Shown here one piece after another: positions 23,105 through 35,039 of a stretch of DNA of 64,000 bases (its first letter is position 1; the number at the start of each line of letters is the position of its first letter). Both the position numbers and the translations under genes were made by a program. Location of the stretch: contig CALZFC010000010.1 of NCBI GenBank assembly GCA_945643635.1, forward strand, positions 1,788,501 to 1,852,500. Reading direction: 5' to 3'. Below the pieces are notes generated by a model. That model did not search any database and was not told where the DNA came from. It saw nothing but the letters and a program-made list of their open reading frames with translations. This DNA comes from Allodiplogaster sudhausi. Its lineage: Eukaryota; Nematoda; Chromadorea; Rhabditida; Diplogasteridae.

Positions 23105-24735
23105 TCAATTTATACGGTGTAATAGGAACAATATATGTAAAATTATTATGATAAGTAAAAAGAAATAATTATGGAAAGTAATTTTACAACATGTGTTGCA
23201 TACATATATGACGATGCCAACTAAAAAAACGGTCATTTTTGCGTTTTCGAGAGATTTGTGTCATGTGTGTAGAAAAGTACATGTACCAAGCAGCTTATTT
23301 TTTTAGCAGCTTTATTCACGTACAAATATGCGCAAAAAAAATTGCACGTAAAAATACATGTACTAACATGCGCATAAATCATTTTGGAAAATGAGCATGA
23401 AAGTACGCGTATAAATATGTATAGGAATCAGACTGAAAAATGGGCAGAAAAGTACGTGTACTAAGGTGCTGACAACTGATCAAGAAAAATGAGCGCGCAC
23501 AAAAGTGTGCAGAAAATCTGGGATAAAAAAAATGGCGTACAAAACTTCACAAAAAATTGAGCACAAAAATACATATACAAAAGTGCTCAAAAATGAAATA
23601 CGACAAGCAGGAAAAAACCTGTTAATTACAGGAGTAAATTAATGCTTATACGATTAAAAAAGACAATTAACTATCCTACCTATCTAGGAAAACAACAAAA
23701 CCTTCACCTAATAAGTTTAGAAAGTAAAAATCACAATATCGGTCATTTTCAAACCCCAACTAACAAAATGATAACGTCAAGTCCACCCTACACTGGCAAG
23801 AATAAATAAACTAAAACATTAGAAACGCAATAGAACATAAAACAGCTTTAAAATATAATATGGAGCAATGAAAGGATGTCGAAACATGTTTTCGAAGAGG
23901 GCCATCTAAAACGCGCAGCAAACGCGCGAGAACCTGAAACTGCGCACGAAACGCGTTTTGCACGCGACGCAGCTAGCATGCCGTTTTCGAAAACATGTTT
24001 CGACATCCTTGCTTCCCTCCATAGTAGTTTTCAAGCTATTTTTTTTTTGTTTTCCTTTTCTAATGTTTTTATTTATACGCCTTTGCCATTATTGGGTGGG
24101 CCGTTGTCATTTTGTTTGTTGGAGTGTTGAACATGGCCGATATTGTGATTTTTACTTTATAAACTTATTAAGTGAACGTTTTGTTGTTTTCCTAGATAGG
24201 TAGAATATTTAGTTGTTTTTTACTCGTAAAAGCATTAATTCACTCCTGTAATTAAGAGGTTTTTTCGCCATTCGTATTTCATTTTTGAGCACTTTTGTAC
24301 ATGTATTTTGTGTTAAATTTTTTGAGCAGTTTTGTACGCGTACATTCTGGCCCAGATTTTCCGTACACTTTTGTACGCGTATATTTGTGCCCACTTTCTT
24401 CTATTGTTTTTGAGCACTTTAGTACATGTACATTTCTACTAATTTTTGACTCCGTTTTATGAACAAATTTGTACGTGTATATTTTTGCTCAATTCTCAAA
24501 CTGATTTTGATCAGTTTAATACATGTACATTTCTACTAATTTTTGACTCGAATTTCTGCACACTTTTGTACATGGATAAAGATGCCCAGAAAAATATGCA
24601 GTTTAGTAAGCTTACACATGACACAAATCACTCGAAAACGCAAAAACGACCGTTTTTTTTAGTTGGCACCGTCATATATGTACATATATTGTTCCATGTT
24701 ATACCGTATAAATTGAATGATAGATTATTCCCGGA
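23105..24735. mobile_element. Foldback element: almost complete 1.6 kb palindrome
   Basis: The two halves are reverse complements around a centre near 23940. Outer ends share ATCAATTTATACGGT and GGAACAATATATGTA. Next inward is CATATATGACG followed by GCCAACTAAAAAAA. Mid-arms share CTATCTAGGAAAACAACAAA and CACAATATCGG. The innermost arms are GTCGAAACATGTTTTCGAA and its complement. Subterminal parts contain iterated units around AAAGTACATGTAC. The left half has about 70 bp extra near 23135-23195. No transposase is present. Foldback structure and lack of coding sequence suggest a non-autonomous DNA element inserted in a UGT intron. Confidence 0.78.
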
Positions 24736-25624
24736 AATTTTCTTATTATTTTTTTCAAAAAAAAAAAGATTTTTTTGGAACACTTTTTTCTTTATAAATA
24801 AATATGAAGATTGAATGAGAATAATGCAGCATTTTTATAGAGGAAGACCGAGGATGAATTTGTAGAGAAAATAGAAATAAATAAATTTATATTTTATAAA
24901 TAAAAAAATAAAAATAAATTTGCCTGCCTCATCGAGCGCCTTGGGCTTGGCGAGCGCGATGCCGCCAATGAACTTGACGCTCAGGACGCGGCTCAGCGAG
25001 CAGCGAGTTCGAGTTGGCAAAGTCGAAGGAGACATTAGAAGAGAGTGAGCGGACGCATGGGAAAGTCGGCGAGAGACGCGCGCGGAACAGCGCATTCTGA
25101 CAACGGTTAAATATTTTTATTATCTTTATTTTGTCACGTAGATGATATCTTAATTATCTTTATTTTTATGTAGATGTTATTTTTATTATCTTTATTGTCA
25201 TGTATTTCTAATCAAAACGCTCTATATTTCTACATTATATTAACAGTAATTTTTATTATCTTTATTTTGTCATGTAGATGGAGATGTTTGAGAAGGCGTA
25301 TACATAAAATTGTTGTTCGTCAAATCAATAATCTACTAAATTTTCAAACGAAAAAGCAGCAAGAGAATTAAAAAGGAAAGAGCTGCTGACAAATTTGTTG
25401 ATCACCTCTCCGTACTCGTTGACGTAGTCGTGCCAGAGACGCAGCGCGGCAAAAGCGCGATGGAAGAAGCGGCCACGATCAAAGTCGAGGCGACTCGCGA
25501 GCATCACTGCAGTAGGCATATCATTACAGTAATCATATCACTACAGTAGTCATATTCCATCAAGGTCTGACAAAATTGTATTTAGTAACATTACTTTTCA
25601 CTTATCCGTGTCTTGCGTTCATTC

Positions 25625-25790
25625 TTAGATTGTCGCTCTCTTTACCTCTTTCTCACTCAATCTCTCTCCACGCTTGTTATTTTCTTCTTTATCTCCATCC
25701 TACTTTCTCTCACTCACTCTTCTTCTCGCTGTCTTTCTGTCTCGCTGTCGTTCTCTCTCTCTCTCTCTCTCTCTTCTCTCCCTCTATTTA
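25625..25790 (+). repeat. Pyrimidine-rich tract with (TC)n in a UGT intron
   Basis: CTCT repeats, the purest part being 25755-25790. Non-coding low-complexity DNA. Confidence 0.8.
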
Positions 25791-26209
25791 CTCTCACCAT
25801 TTTCATAGAGAGGCAGCTCGGGCTCTCCGGCAGCTCTCACTTGAGTCGGCATCGTCGGCGTTGCTGCGAATGTTGTCTGAATTTGATTGTCAGCACTATC
25901 AATTAACTAAATTCTAAATTAATCAATTTTTTTAAAGTCTACTGAAAATAAATGAAAATGTTTGAATAAAAAATAGAGAAAAACTATCATATCATTAACA
26001 AGAAGGCGTTTTCCTAAAGACGCAGAAAACAAATGTAAATTCTTAATATAATAAAACTGAATTAAGGTTACACATTGATTGATACCACTGGTTTAATGCC
26101 GTGGTGGTGCAGTAGCCCAAGGGGGCAGAGCTCGTACGATGATACGAGAGCGACATCGTAGGTGTGAGAGGAGAGATGCGCATGCAGAGAAGGAGAGTCG
26201 AGAACCACT

Positions 26210-26345
26210 CAAAGAGAGAGAGAGAGAGCGAGAGAGCGGGAGAGAGAGAGGGAGAGAGAGATAGACAGAAAGAAAGAGAGAAAGAGAGAGAGAATGAGCG
26301 ATAGACAGACAGAAAGAGAAAGTGAAAGAGCAAGAGAGGAGTAAG
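26210..26345 (+). repeat. (GA)n microsatellite in a UGT intron
   Basis: AGAG repeat, opposite in strand sense to the (TC)n runs at 21385, 22525 and 25755 in the same gene. Confidence 0.9.
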
Positions 26346-27067
26346 AAAGAGTTGAGAGCGAGGTTAGACAAGAAGGAGGAAGTGTTTTCTTACTGAGATT
26401 AGCTTTTCCTGTACCACAAGTCGTTTGTCTTTCTACCCGTATCTTCCTCCTATTTTTTAGCAGTCAGCCTCTTCTTGGATTGTCCCGCTTATAATTCTAC
26501 TATCGACGCAGTGAAAACATGTCATGACTCAAGCTGTCACTCGTTCGCAGACAAAAAGGAGAGAAGAGCTAGCGACAGAACAGAGTCAAGTACCATTTCA
26601 AGTTCGAATTGTACAGAGGCCAAAGCTTGACTAGCTGTTTATAAACATATACATGTTTATATGTTGAAAAGAACGCAAAGCATCTATTGGACACGGCCCG
26701 GCAGCTTTTCACCATGCGATAGTTCTGTGCATCTTTGCCGTCTCTATTATTAAGGAAGTTGTTTTTCCCCTTCCCCTCTCTTTCTTAGTAATAGCGCATC
26801 TACACGATTGGATTTCTTTCTTATATTTGTGCTGTCACATTGAAATGTTAATTTCATGTACGATAAATAAATTATTAAGGAAATAGTTTTTTTTAAATTT
26901 AAAACAGTCGCCAATTACGTCTGCACAACTCTACGGTGATGTCGATGAAGCCGGGCATCGGAGAAGAGAAGGGATTCCATGCGAAGCGATCATCGAATGG
27001 CGCCTTCAAAGGGAATGCGTCACGCCGACTAGAATAAGATTGTCCACGCTTCCGAACAATAATACTA

Positions 27068-27178
27068 AGAGATAGAGAGAGAGACTATGAGAGAATGGGA
27101 GGGAGAGAGACTGCGAGAAAGAGGGAGAGTGAGAAGGAGTGAGAGAGAGAAAGGGAGAGAGATAGAAAGAGAGAAAGA
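27068..27178 (+). repeat. (GA)n microsatellite in a UGT intron
   Basis: AGAG repeat between UGT exons 2 and 3. Confidence 0.9.
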
Positions 27179-27467
27179 AGGCGACCTTCAAGTACTCCGT
27201 CTCCATCCACGGACTCTTGCCAGAGAAGTCGACGGAGATGACGTTGCGTGCCTTGTGTGTTCCGTTTGTCTTCGTCTGCGAGTTGAGCCTCGCAAGGACG
27301 AGGTCCTATCGTAGGTGTCTAATTTGGAGTCTAATTTGGTGTCTAATTGGGTACACACTTTCATATTTGAAATATGTGGTTGTGCATCCGCATGTATGTA
27401 CTATGTACATATTTTGATTGTAGACTTACGCTGATAAAAGTGATAAAGTTTTTACAGGTTCCGCGTT

Positions 27468-27560
27468 CCGAGAGAGAGAGAGATGGATAGATAGAGGGAG
27501 AGAGTGAGAGAGAGGGAGAGAGAAGATAAGGAGAGAGAGAGAGAGCGCGGGGAGAGAGCG
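27468..27560 (+). repeat. (GA)n microsatellite in UGT intron 1
   Basis: AGAG repeat between UGT exons 1 and 2. Confidence 0.9.
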
Positions 27561-28099
27561 CGAACGAAACTGCAACCAATCTGTTCTTCACTCACAAAAA
27601 TGCCATGAGATTTCCACATTGTTTGGCTTTAACAGCTAATAGATGATTTTTCGGATATCGGTCGAGGGGGCTACCGCGAAACTGAAATGCATAACGTTCA
27701 ACGGTGTCATCTAAACACTGACAACATTGTGTCCGCGCGTGGTCAGCGTGTTCACAAACGTGCTCATAAAGTCAACGTGACTCTTGCTGGCAACCAGTAA
27801 GTAGACGAGCACGTCGAGAGAGGCGACGGAGGTGGAGAGAAGTAGAAGCTGAAGGAGCAGCCGACGCATATTGAACCTGGTCATGTTTCGTGTGATTAGA
27901 TGAAGGATAACGAGAGCGATTGACAGAATCAAAAAAAAAAACTCTCGCGGTATCAATACGTTTATTTATTTATTTATTTGTTTATAGACATCAAATTAAT
28001 TTGAATGTGACGACATTTGAATATGCAGAAAAAAAATAGCATTATTAAGAAATCCTTGAGTCATAACGAGAAATGAAGTATAAGCGAAGAGGAAAAACC

Positions 28100-29445
28100 G
28101 TCGAAAGGTTGATATATATCAAGCCATGGTGTAACTGGCACACGAAACAAAGATCAAGCGAGAGGCGTTACGATAGAAGGCAATTTCATGTATAATCGAA
28201 TGCGTAATGAGTTTTCGGCAAGAGTAAATGGAATATGAAAATTAAATGCAGAAGTTAGTTATACTATTGTACCGCTTGAAAACTTGGAGATTGCTCTAAT
28301 ATGCAAATCAATCAAGCCATGGTGCAATTTGTACATGAAACATTGATCAAGCGGGAGGGGACGAAGCAATGGGGAATCTAGAGCATATAATTGCAATCTA
28401 TCATCATAACTAATTGTAAGTAGTTTGTTGAAGAGAATAAAATACATTCTTTATTCGTGCCCCTATCAATTTTAATGCAGCCAACCGTTCTTCTTTGTGC
28501 CTCCTTATCAAACCTATACTTACTTCCGGTTTCCCGTTGTTTCGAATGGATGCCTTTCATTATTTATCTACTTCCTTGTTGCTGTATTATTTTCTTTTCT
28601 AATGGGCTATCCCTGAAGGAGCCTTATTACATCAGCTCATGGTAACAAGTTTATACTTTTCCTAATGTATTTTATTCGAAACGAACTTCATGCCTGCTGA
28701 TAAAGATAAAGATAAATGGATGACGGTCACACTCTCTTTGCTTATGCACCAAGCGATTCAACGAATTCATTCCATGGACTTGGCAAATTGAACAGCGTGA
28801 CCGCCGGTTCATAGTCTTGCCACGAAAGCGAGCTAGCTATGTCAGGTCATCGTTTTTGTTAGTTTTCTTTAAAATGAAAACTTTATCACCGAATTAGAGC
28901 TCCAACTCTAAAACCATGTTCTTTCCCCTCATAAAGAGTCCATATCAGCTTTCAAAAGCGTCAAATGTAGCCAACCAGACTTCATTCATAAAAAAGCTAT
29001 TTTTTTTACGCTTAACGAAATGACATCTAAAACTTCAGACGTGAAACGCATCTCCGCCCCTGAAATAGTGAAATTAACTTGCCCTACATTTCCAGAACTG
29101 TCTGTGATGAACTTTGAAGTGGAGATTTATTTTGTCTGAGAAATTTCCAGCGAACACTTGCAATGTCAAACAAGAACATCTCATTATTCACGTCTCTCTC
29201 CTTTTCCTTGACCGTCATATGACGGTAAAGAAAAAAATTTTTTTCATATAATATCGAGCAGATCGAAGGCGGAACGAGTTTTTCTGCATTGATAGAGAGA
29301 GAGGAATAAATGGAATATGAAAATTAAATGCGGAGGTTCTACCATTGCACGGCTTGAAAACAGAGAGTTTGCTAATGGGCAAATCAATCAAGCCATGAAG
29401 CAACTTGTACACGAAACATATAGATCAAGCGAATCGATGTGCACG
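28100..29445 (+). repeat. Dispersed direct repeat, three partial copies
   Basis: The segment GGAATATGAAAATTAAATGC, followed by CAAATCAATCAAGCCATG, GTACA(T/C)GAAACAT and GATCAAGCG, occurs at about 28225-28355 and 29310-29435. A shorter copy (TCAAGCCATGGTGTAACTGG onward) is at about 28115-28165. No gene is supported between 27957 and 29300 otherwise. Confidence 0.7.
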
Positions 29446-29629
29446 TGGAGAAAGCGTGCAAAGAGGCGAGCACAGTGGCACGGGGGTATCAGGCAGTGTA
29501 TTAGCGCCCACCCTCTTTGCACTGATGGTGAATCGGGTTCCCTGCAAAAAATTACTAGTTCGGGAGGTCAACACGGCCATGTTAGGCCAAAACATGAATA
29601 TTCGGAACTCTCGAACGGAAAACCCTTAA
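29405..29629 (+). pseudogene. Possible non-LTR reverse-transcriptase fragment
   Basis: The frame contains TGVSGSVLAPTLFALMVNRVP split as SGSVLAPTLF and ALMVNRVP. This resembles the conserved GVPQGS-x-LSP-x-LF-x-x-x-IN-x-LP block of LINE reverse transcriptases. No YADD box or other palm motif was found nearby, so at best this is a short relic. It directly follows a copy of the dispersed repeat at 29310-29435, which may be part of the same element. Chance similarity is possible. Confidence 0.3.
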
Positions 29630-30549
29630 GGAATACGCACAGTTCGTTGCTTAAAGGTGTACTAAAAAAATAATTCCCGTGAATGATACCGTACTCTAGT
29701 TATGTGCAGAAAATAAGAACTGCTGTTACATTCAGTGTCATGGTACGAGATTTCCGAAAAAGAAATGGCACGCTCACTACCGGGCCCACAAAAGCTGCGT
29801 GCACTGGCATGCTCTTTGCCTTTCATTGACCGTCATCCGCTCTCGCAGCGCCGGGAGAGCACTTACGGCTTTAAAGGAGCAAAAAAAAAAACTTAGCCAT
29901 AATATAGAGCGAAATCTCTCGCCCTCGTGTCGGCTAAATAAAACCCACGCGGATTCGAGTTTGAGTTTTTGACACCGTTGAATGGACATTGAACCTACTG
30001 CAAACTGCTCTCCAGGTACTTGCGAGCGAATTATATCTCTTCTCTCTTCTGGGGCGTAACTGATTCGAGATGAGGTTGCAGCATTTAACAGTTTTTTTGT
30101 GTCATGCCTTTTTCCATTGATCTTCTGGGCGAAATCTCATTGTCAGAGAAGACGACTCAAAAACGACGCGTGACATTAGAGTAGAACAAAATGTTCTCTC
30201 GGCAAAGTTGCCCCACCCTCTTCACGCTTTCCTTTCGGAACCAATTCATCATTTTTACTGAAATATTCATTCGATTACATTTAGAGTTGTGCCTCTTCAT
30301 TCATCTCTACTAGAAAACGCTTCTTAAAATTACTTGAGAGCGTTAGAAAACGCTTCTTAAAATTATGTTCATTTTCTAAGGTGCAATAACAACACCACAG
30401 ATTCACTTCACTGCTCGGACTCAAATATATCTGCTAAATTTCATTAGATAGGTTAAATCACAACAAAAAAAATATTAATGGATGACATGAATTAAAGCTT
30501 AGCACCTGGACACTGAAAAGAAGGAGCACCTTATAAAGGAAAGATCACA

Positions 30550-31320
30550 AATGATTGATGCTAGAGAAGAATCAAGTAGAATAGAATGATTGGCCTCATT
30601 CATAAATGACAGTTTACATCATTCCCTTGCCTCACATCAAACGTTTACGACAAATCATCACAATGCTTATGCACGAGGCGCTGCTGAACATCTGACAGCA
30701 AGAGATGTACCAAAAGTGTACGCATGCACCATCCTCCTTTCTCTCTGCACCCTCTCTGTTAATATTGCTCGTAAAGTTTTGGTATCTATTGACTCGTTGA
30801 CAAGTGTGATCAATGCTATTGAAGTAAGCTGCATTTAATTTGCTTATCCAGGCTGTTAAACGTGCCCACTCACCACGCTAAGACGTCATGGACAATCGCG
30901 AGTCAAACCAACGCCCTCCTGTTTGCTCCACCGGCTTGTACCGTCTCTGGCAAAGACGATGCCTGGCACTGGCAACGCCGGCTTGATGCGACTCGTGTGC
31001 GTCGATCCCTATCACCCATCCCCACTTTTTCTCATCATTATTGGCATTTAACACTTGTGGTCTTTTTCTTTCATATATTTGTGCTGTCACACTGAAATAT
31101 ACATACATATATTTCATGTGCGATAAATAAAATAAATCAAGCAAGCTAGAGAAGAATCAAGTAGAATGATTGGCCTCATTCATAAATGATATTTTACATG
31201 CTTGCTTGCCTTGCATCACATCCAACGTTCACGTTACAAATCATCACAATGCTTGTGCACGAGGAGTTGCTGAAACTGACAACAAGAGAAGAATGTACAA
31301 AAGTACACGCATCCTAACAA
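30550..31320 (+). repeat. Direct duplication, two copies of about 175 bp spaced 590 bp
   Basis: GAGAAGAATCAAGTAGAAT, ATTGGCCTCATTCATAAATG and AAATCATCACAATGCTT occur at about 30565-30730 and again at 31150-31315. Between them TTATATTTGTGCTGTCACA-type sequence with CGATAAATAA also occurs at 26820-26875 near the UGT gene. No convincing exon is present. Confidence 0.75.
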
Positions 31321-32495
31321 ATTACTTAAACAAAAAATAGGGCTGAATGAAGGCTCTTTTTTTTTAAATATACATATGTATACCTACTTCAATTAATCCC
31401 TAATTATTTGTACACTTTTATTTATTTATAAGGATTGTTCACATTTAAGAGAGCCTCTCAGTAAGGCTCCAGTTGGCAATGCCCTAGATGCAAGATGACG
31501 GATCCATACATTGAGAATGTGGTCAGGCATGACCAAGGACCTCTCCATTAACTTTTTGGAAAAATTTTATTTTTATAAAAATTTTCTCTCCAGGAATACC
31601 TTAAAGTGTGCTAAAATTTTTAAAATTCATATCGGGCTTTAAAGTCAACATTTTTCACTATTCTTTTTTTTATTCGATTTCTCGTCGAATACTTAATAAA
31701 AGTATCTCAAAACTTCCTTCGAAAAGTTTCATTTTTGATGTTAAATTTTGTCATGAATTTTTTTTGTCATGAATTTTCGCTCGTTGAATACCTAAACCTC
31801 ATTTGCGCGTGGGATTTTTATTTCAGATTAAAGAGCATGAAAAACTGTACAAGAAACGGTCCAAGTTCAGTAAAATCTCTTTCCCAGAAGCCTCGAAAAA
31901 GTAACCCGAATAGGAGCAACTCTCACCTGAACGAATATGGTAATATGGTTACAACTTGCGAAATTTGACAAGCTCACAGAAGCTAAGCAGACAGTTTTAT
32001 TCAGCATCTTATTCTCTATAAAAAGGTGTCCATGACATTCTCATAAAACGCGCGTTTTAGTGATAAAAACTTGAAAATTCAATTTTCAAATATTTTGGAA
32101 AATAGCTGAAAACCTATTTCATGAAGTACAGTGTGTACGAGCTTGCTGAAAACAATATCTCCGTAGCTCCATCTTGTAGAGCAGAAAATTCTACACAACA
32201 TACATTCTCAGCGCATTATTTTGATTTCCCACTTGATCCGAAAAGTTGATTTCAAATTCGCTGTTCGAACTAAATTTGGCTTCGGGTGTCGTTTATAAAT
32301 GAGTTAACTTTAGAAATCGATGTTTTCGTACAAAATAACAATCTTTTTCGTGTTCCTGGTATCGAACAACCCCTCTTGGGCAAATTTGGGGGAAATATTT
32401 TTTTTCCGACTTTTGACCTCCATTTCGCCATGGGCGGTCAAAAGTCGAAAAAAAATTTCGAATTGGATGAAATGAATTAACAATACAAGGAACGA
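31321..32495. other. Stretch without a supported gene
   Basis: AT-rich sequence with several short frames on both strands (for example 31735-31968 and 32286-32510) that lack recognisable motifs, credible splice sites or copies elsewhere in the window. Confidence 0.5.
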
Positions 32496-32499
32496 ACGA

Positions 32500-32720
32500 A
32501 GACGACACAATATTTAAACATAAAATTGAAACATCCCATGGCCTCGGTTCGGTGATATTTTATGGCTTTCGTCTTGTGAAAGGCCTATTAATATGGCATT
32601 TGGTAGCCACGGAAAGGGACATTATTCGTTCGACTGTTTGAATTGTATCGCTGCTTAAAGGTCGCGGCCTCTTCGAACGATCACTCACTTTGTCTAAATT
32701 TTTTCAAATGCAAATGAAGA
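32500..32720 (+). promoter_or_regulatory. Orphan copy of the cysteine-rich-gene promoter region
   Basis: This segment matches 33175-33410, including CATAAAATTGA-ACATCCC, GTGATATTTTATGGCTTT, AAAGGGACATTATTCGTTCG, GTATCGCTGCTTAAAGGTCG and the TCACTTTGTCT-AATTT end. It is not followed by a gene, so it is a partial upstream duplication of gene A's 5' region. Confidence 0.65.
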
Positions 32721-33174
32721 ACATTTCAGCTAGCTTACTACGACACGCGCAGTATCTCTTTGACCGCGGGAAACTGAAGCTTATTGAAAGTTGAAAGTGA
32801 ATGGGGAACATTCAGGGTTACTGTTGATTTAGGACACGATGGAGGCACGACTCCTCATTGACAACACACAAAAAGCCAAGAATCTTCTTCTCGTTTTGCT
32901 CTTTGAAGCTGAGAATAAGAATGATAATACAGGATTCTAACATCTGACACAATGAATGTTGCTAGCATTAGAGCTAGACAACCCCAACACTCCGATGGCA
33001 GACAAAGGGAAGAGGAGTTTGGCGAAATCAAGTTCAAGCTTACCGATTCTTTGTTAAGTTATTACTATTATTTTGTGAATCTAATTATATTTTAATAAAT
33101 ATTTTTCACTCGTGAATGGCATAGGGCTACATAATATTGGATGATATGAATTAACAATACCAGGATTGAACTAA

Positions 33175-33459
33175 GAAGACAAAATATTTTGACATAAAAT
33201 TGAGACATCCCGTGGCACAACGTTCTCTGTGCGTAGAAATTTGACGACGATTCAGTGATATTTTATGGCTTTTGTCTAGTAAAAGGCCTGTTAATGTGGT
33301 GGCATTTGGCAGCCACCGAAAGGGACATTATTCGTTCGTCTATGTGAATTGTATCGCTACTTAAAGGTCGCGCCCTCTTCAAACAATCATTCACTTTGCC
33401 TGAATTTGGGCACTCTTTTTTCCTCTCTCTCTCTCTCAAATGGAAACGGTTTGCAGTAA
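33175..33459 (+). promoter_or_regulatory. Conserved upstream region of secreted-protein gene A
   Basis: Shared with the region upstream of gene B (56820-57037). The best conserved parts are ATTATTCGTT, GCTACTTAAAGGTCG, TTCAAACAATCATTCACTTT and a TCTCAAA-CGGAAA-CGGTTTGCAG stretch just before the ATG. Conservation upstream of two dispersed paralogues suggests promoter elements; the ACTTAAA segment may be TATA-like. Confidence 0.55.
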
Positions 33460-35006
33460 ATGCGCCCGTTCTCGGTTGCCGCTCTTCTCTGCTTGTTTTG
33501 CCTTTCACTCGCGCAGCTCGAGCACATTGCGGAGACTCCCATTTGGCCAAGACTCCTTGACGGGTGCACGAACGACTGCGAGTATGGACTTGGAGAGCGT
33601 TCTTATTCTTACCTTTCTTTAAATGAAATGGATAATGCCCGTCTCAGTTGGCATTTGTATATAAAATCACATCATCTTTGAATTTCCGACTTTTTCTAGC
33701 TACATACGTGTTGAGAGAATCAAGGTGTTCAAAAACATTTATTCTTATTTTCAGCCGAATCAAGGACTACAACTTCACATGCACCAGAATTGCGAAGGAA
33801 TGCAACAGCCAGTACATTCGTCAGTGGAGGCCCGTCGAGAATTGCGCGGTCACTGCTTGCGCCGCCGGCACTCTTGATGTACAGAATGAACCACCAATGA
33901 GCCAGACGATGCGGACCGAGCAGCTCAGCAGCCGCCCTGTCCGCATCCCCTGGCTCGTGGGTACAGCCGCCCGAGCCCGAGCCACTTTTGCCAGGGCCCA
34001 GATCCCTGCCGGGCCGGAAAGGCTGGCCGGCCCGTGGGCTTGGTTGGACTTGAAAGTCTGAAATTTTCGGGAGTACTAGACTTTCCTTTATACATACTAA
34101 ATATGATAGTGGGTGCATCAAATCACTTAATTTTAATGAACAATTTGTTATAAGATCGCTGCGAATGGTTTTACATTTTAAAAAGTAAGATGAAAATCTG
34201 AGATTCGGAAATCGGGCTGGGTCGGGCCAAAAATTGGATGGCCCGAAGAAGCACTGGTCAGGTCGGGCAGAGAAGTAGGGCCCGACGGACTGGCTCAAAT
34301 TGTTTGGGCTCGTTGGCTCCTCTTTTTTATTTATTTATTATTTATTAATCTATATTTAATGCGCTAATTGAACCAAAAAAAAGTTTTTTCTTTTCTTCTT
34401 TTTCTTCTAGTTTATCCAGCTCGCCCAATCATATTGAATTATGTCAAATGAAATTAACAAGGTTTTTAAAATGTATTTTTCGTTCTTTTTATTTTCAGTA
34501 CGCTGGCAACTACGCCGACGTGCTCGTGTGCAAGAACGGTACATGGTGGGCCAAAGGCAGAAACCATGGCAAAATGCCTGCGATTACGTGCAGTCTTCGG
34601 GGTAAGGAATGTTGAAGGAACTATGAGGGCGAGGCATTGTGAGTTGCGAAAACGCCAAATTCAAGGCTCAAGCATTCGGTTCTTACCGCGGTCAAGTACA
34701 TGATTCCATTGAAAGATAGGTATAGAGAAATAGAGAAATAGCGTAAAAGAAATAGCAAAGGGTAAGAGAGAGAGAGAGAGGGCTGGGGAGAGAAGAGAAA
34801 GAGAGGGTACGATCTGTCATCTGTAACATGTGCACGACCAAACCATGCAAAGCGATGACGACTTTGAAAACTATAACATTTTTTACATTGACAAGCCGAA
34901 AAGGATCTTTATATAGAGAGAGAAAGAGAGAGGGAAAGAGAGAGAGAGAGAGAGGGAAAGAGAGAGAGGGAAAGAGAGAGGGAAAGAGAGAGAGGGAAAG
35001 AGAGAG

Positions 35007-35039
<33 letters not shown>

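Larger units (their letters stand above)
21119..27956 (-). pseudogene. UDP-glucuronosyltransferase (UGT), multi-exon, with frameshifts
   Basis: Reading the minus strand from 27956 gives a hydrophobic leader then LDVLVYLLVASKSHVDFMST and RGHNV, the usual UGT N-terminus. Then come VISVDFSGKSPWMETEYLK (27305-27186), PMPGFIDITVELCR (about 26910-27000), YDVALVSSYELCPLGLLHHH (about 26145-26080), FFHRAFAALRLWHDYVNEYG (about 25520-25390), NVSFDFANSNSLL (about 25100-24930), GDVILFSFGSQVRNERIP (about 23090-22975), FPDVTVVWKYD and FVVDWMPQTDLL (about 22860-22735), AFISHVGLNSH (about 22500-22400), ITTANIRDALEKGL (about 21860-21800), ESIEYAAKFK (about 21670-21578) and a C-terminal membrane helix plus KRRAKLE tail ending at 21119. 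Two exons are frameshifted: SNSLLAEPR changes frame before VLSVKFIGGIA, and GLNSHV changes frame before AGVPLISIPLFVDQF. The family conjugates sugars to small lipophilic molecules in the ER lumen. This copy is probably dead, unless the indels are sequencing errors. Confidence 0.75.

Noticed and set aside
33729..34298. 189-residue minus-strand frame rich in Gly/Pro/Arg
   Set aside because: It is antisense to exon 2 of gene A plus GC-rich repeat sequence; no homologous frame exists in gene B.
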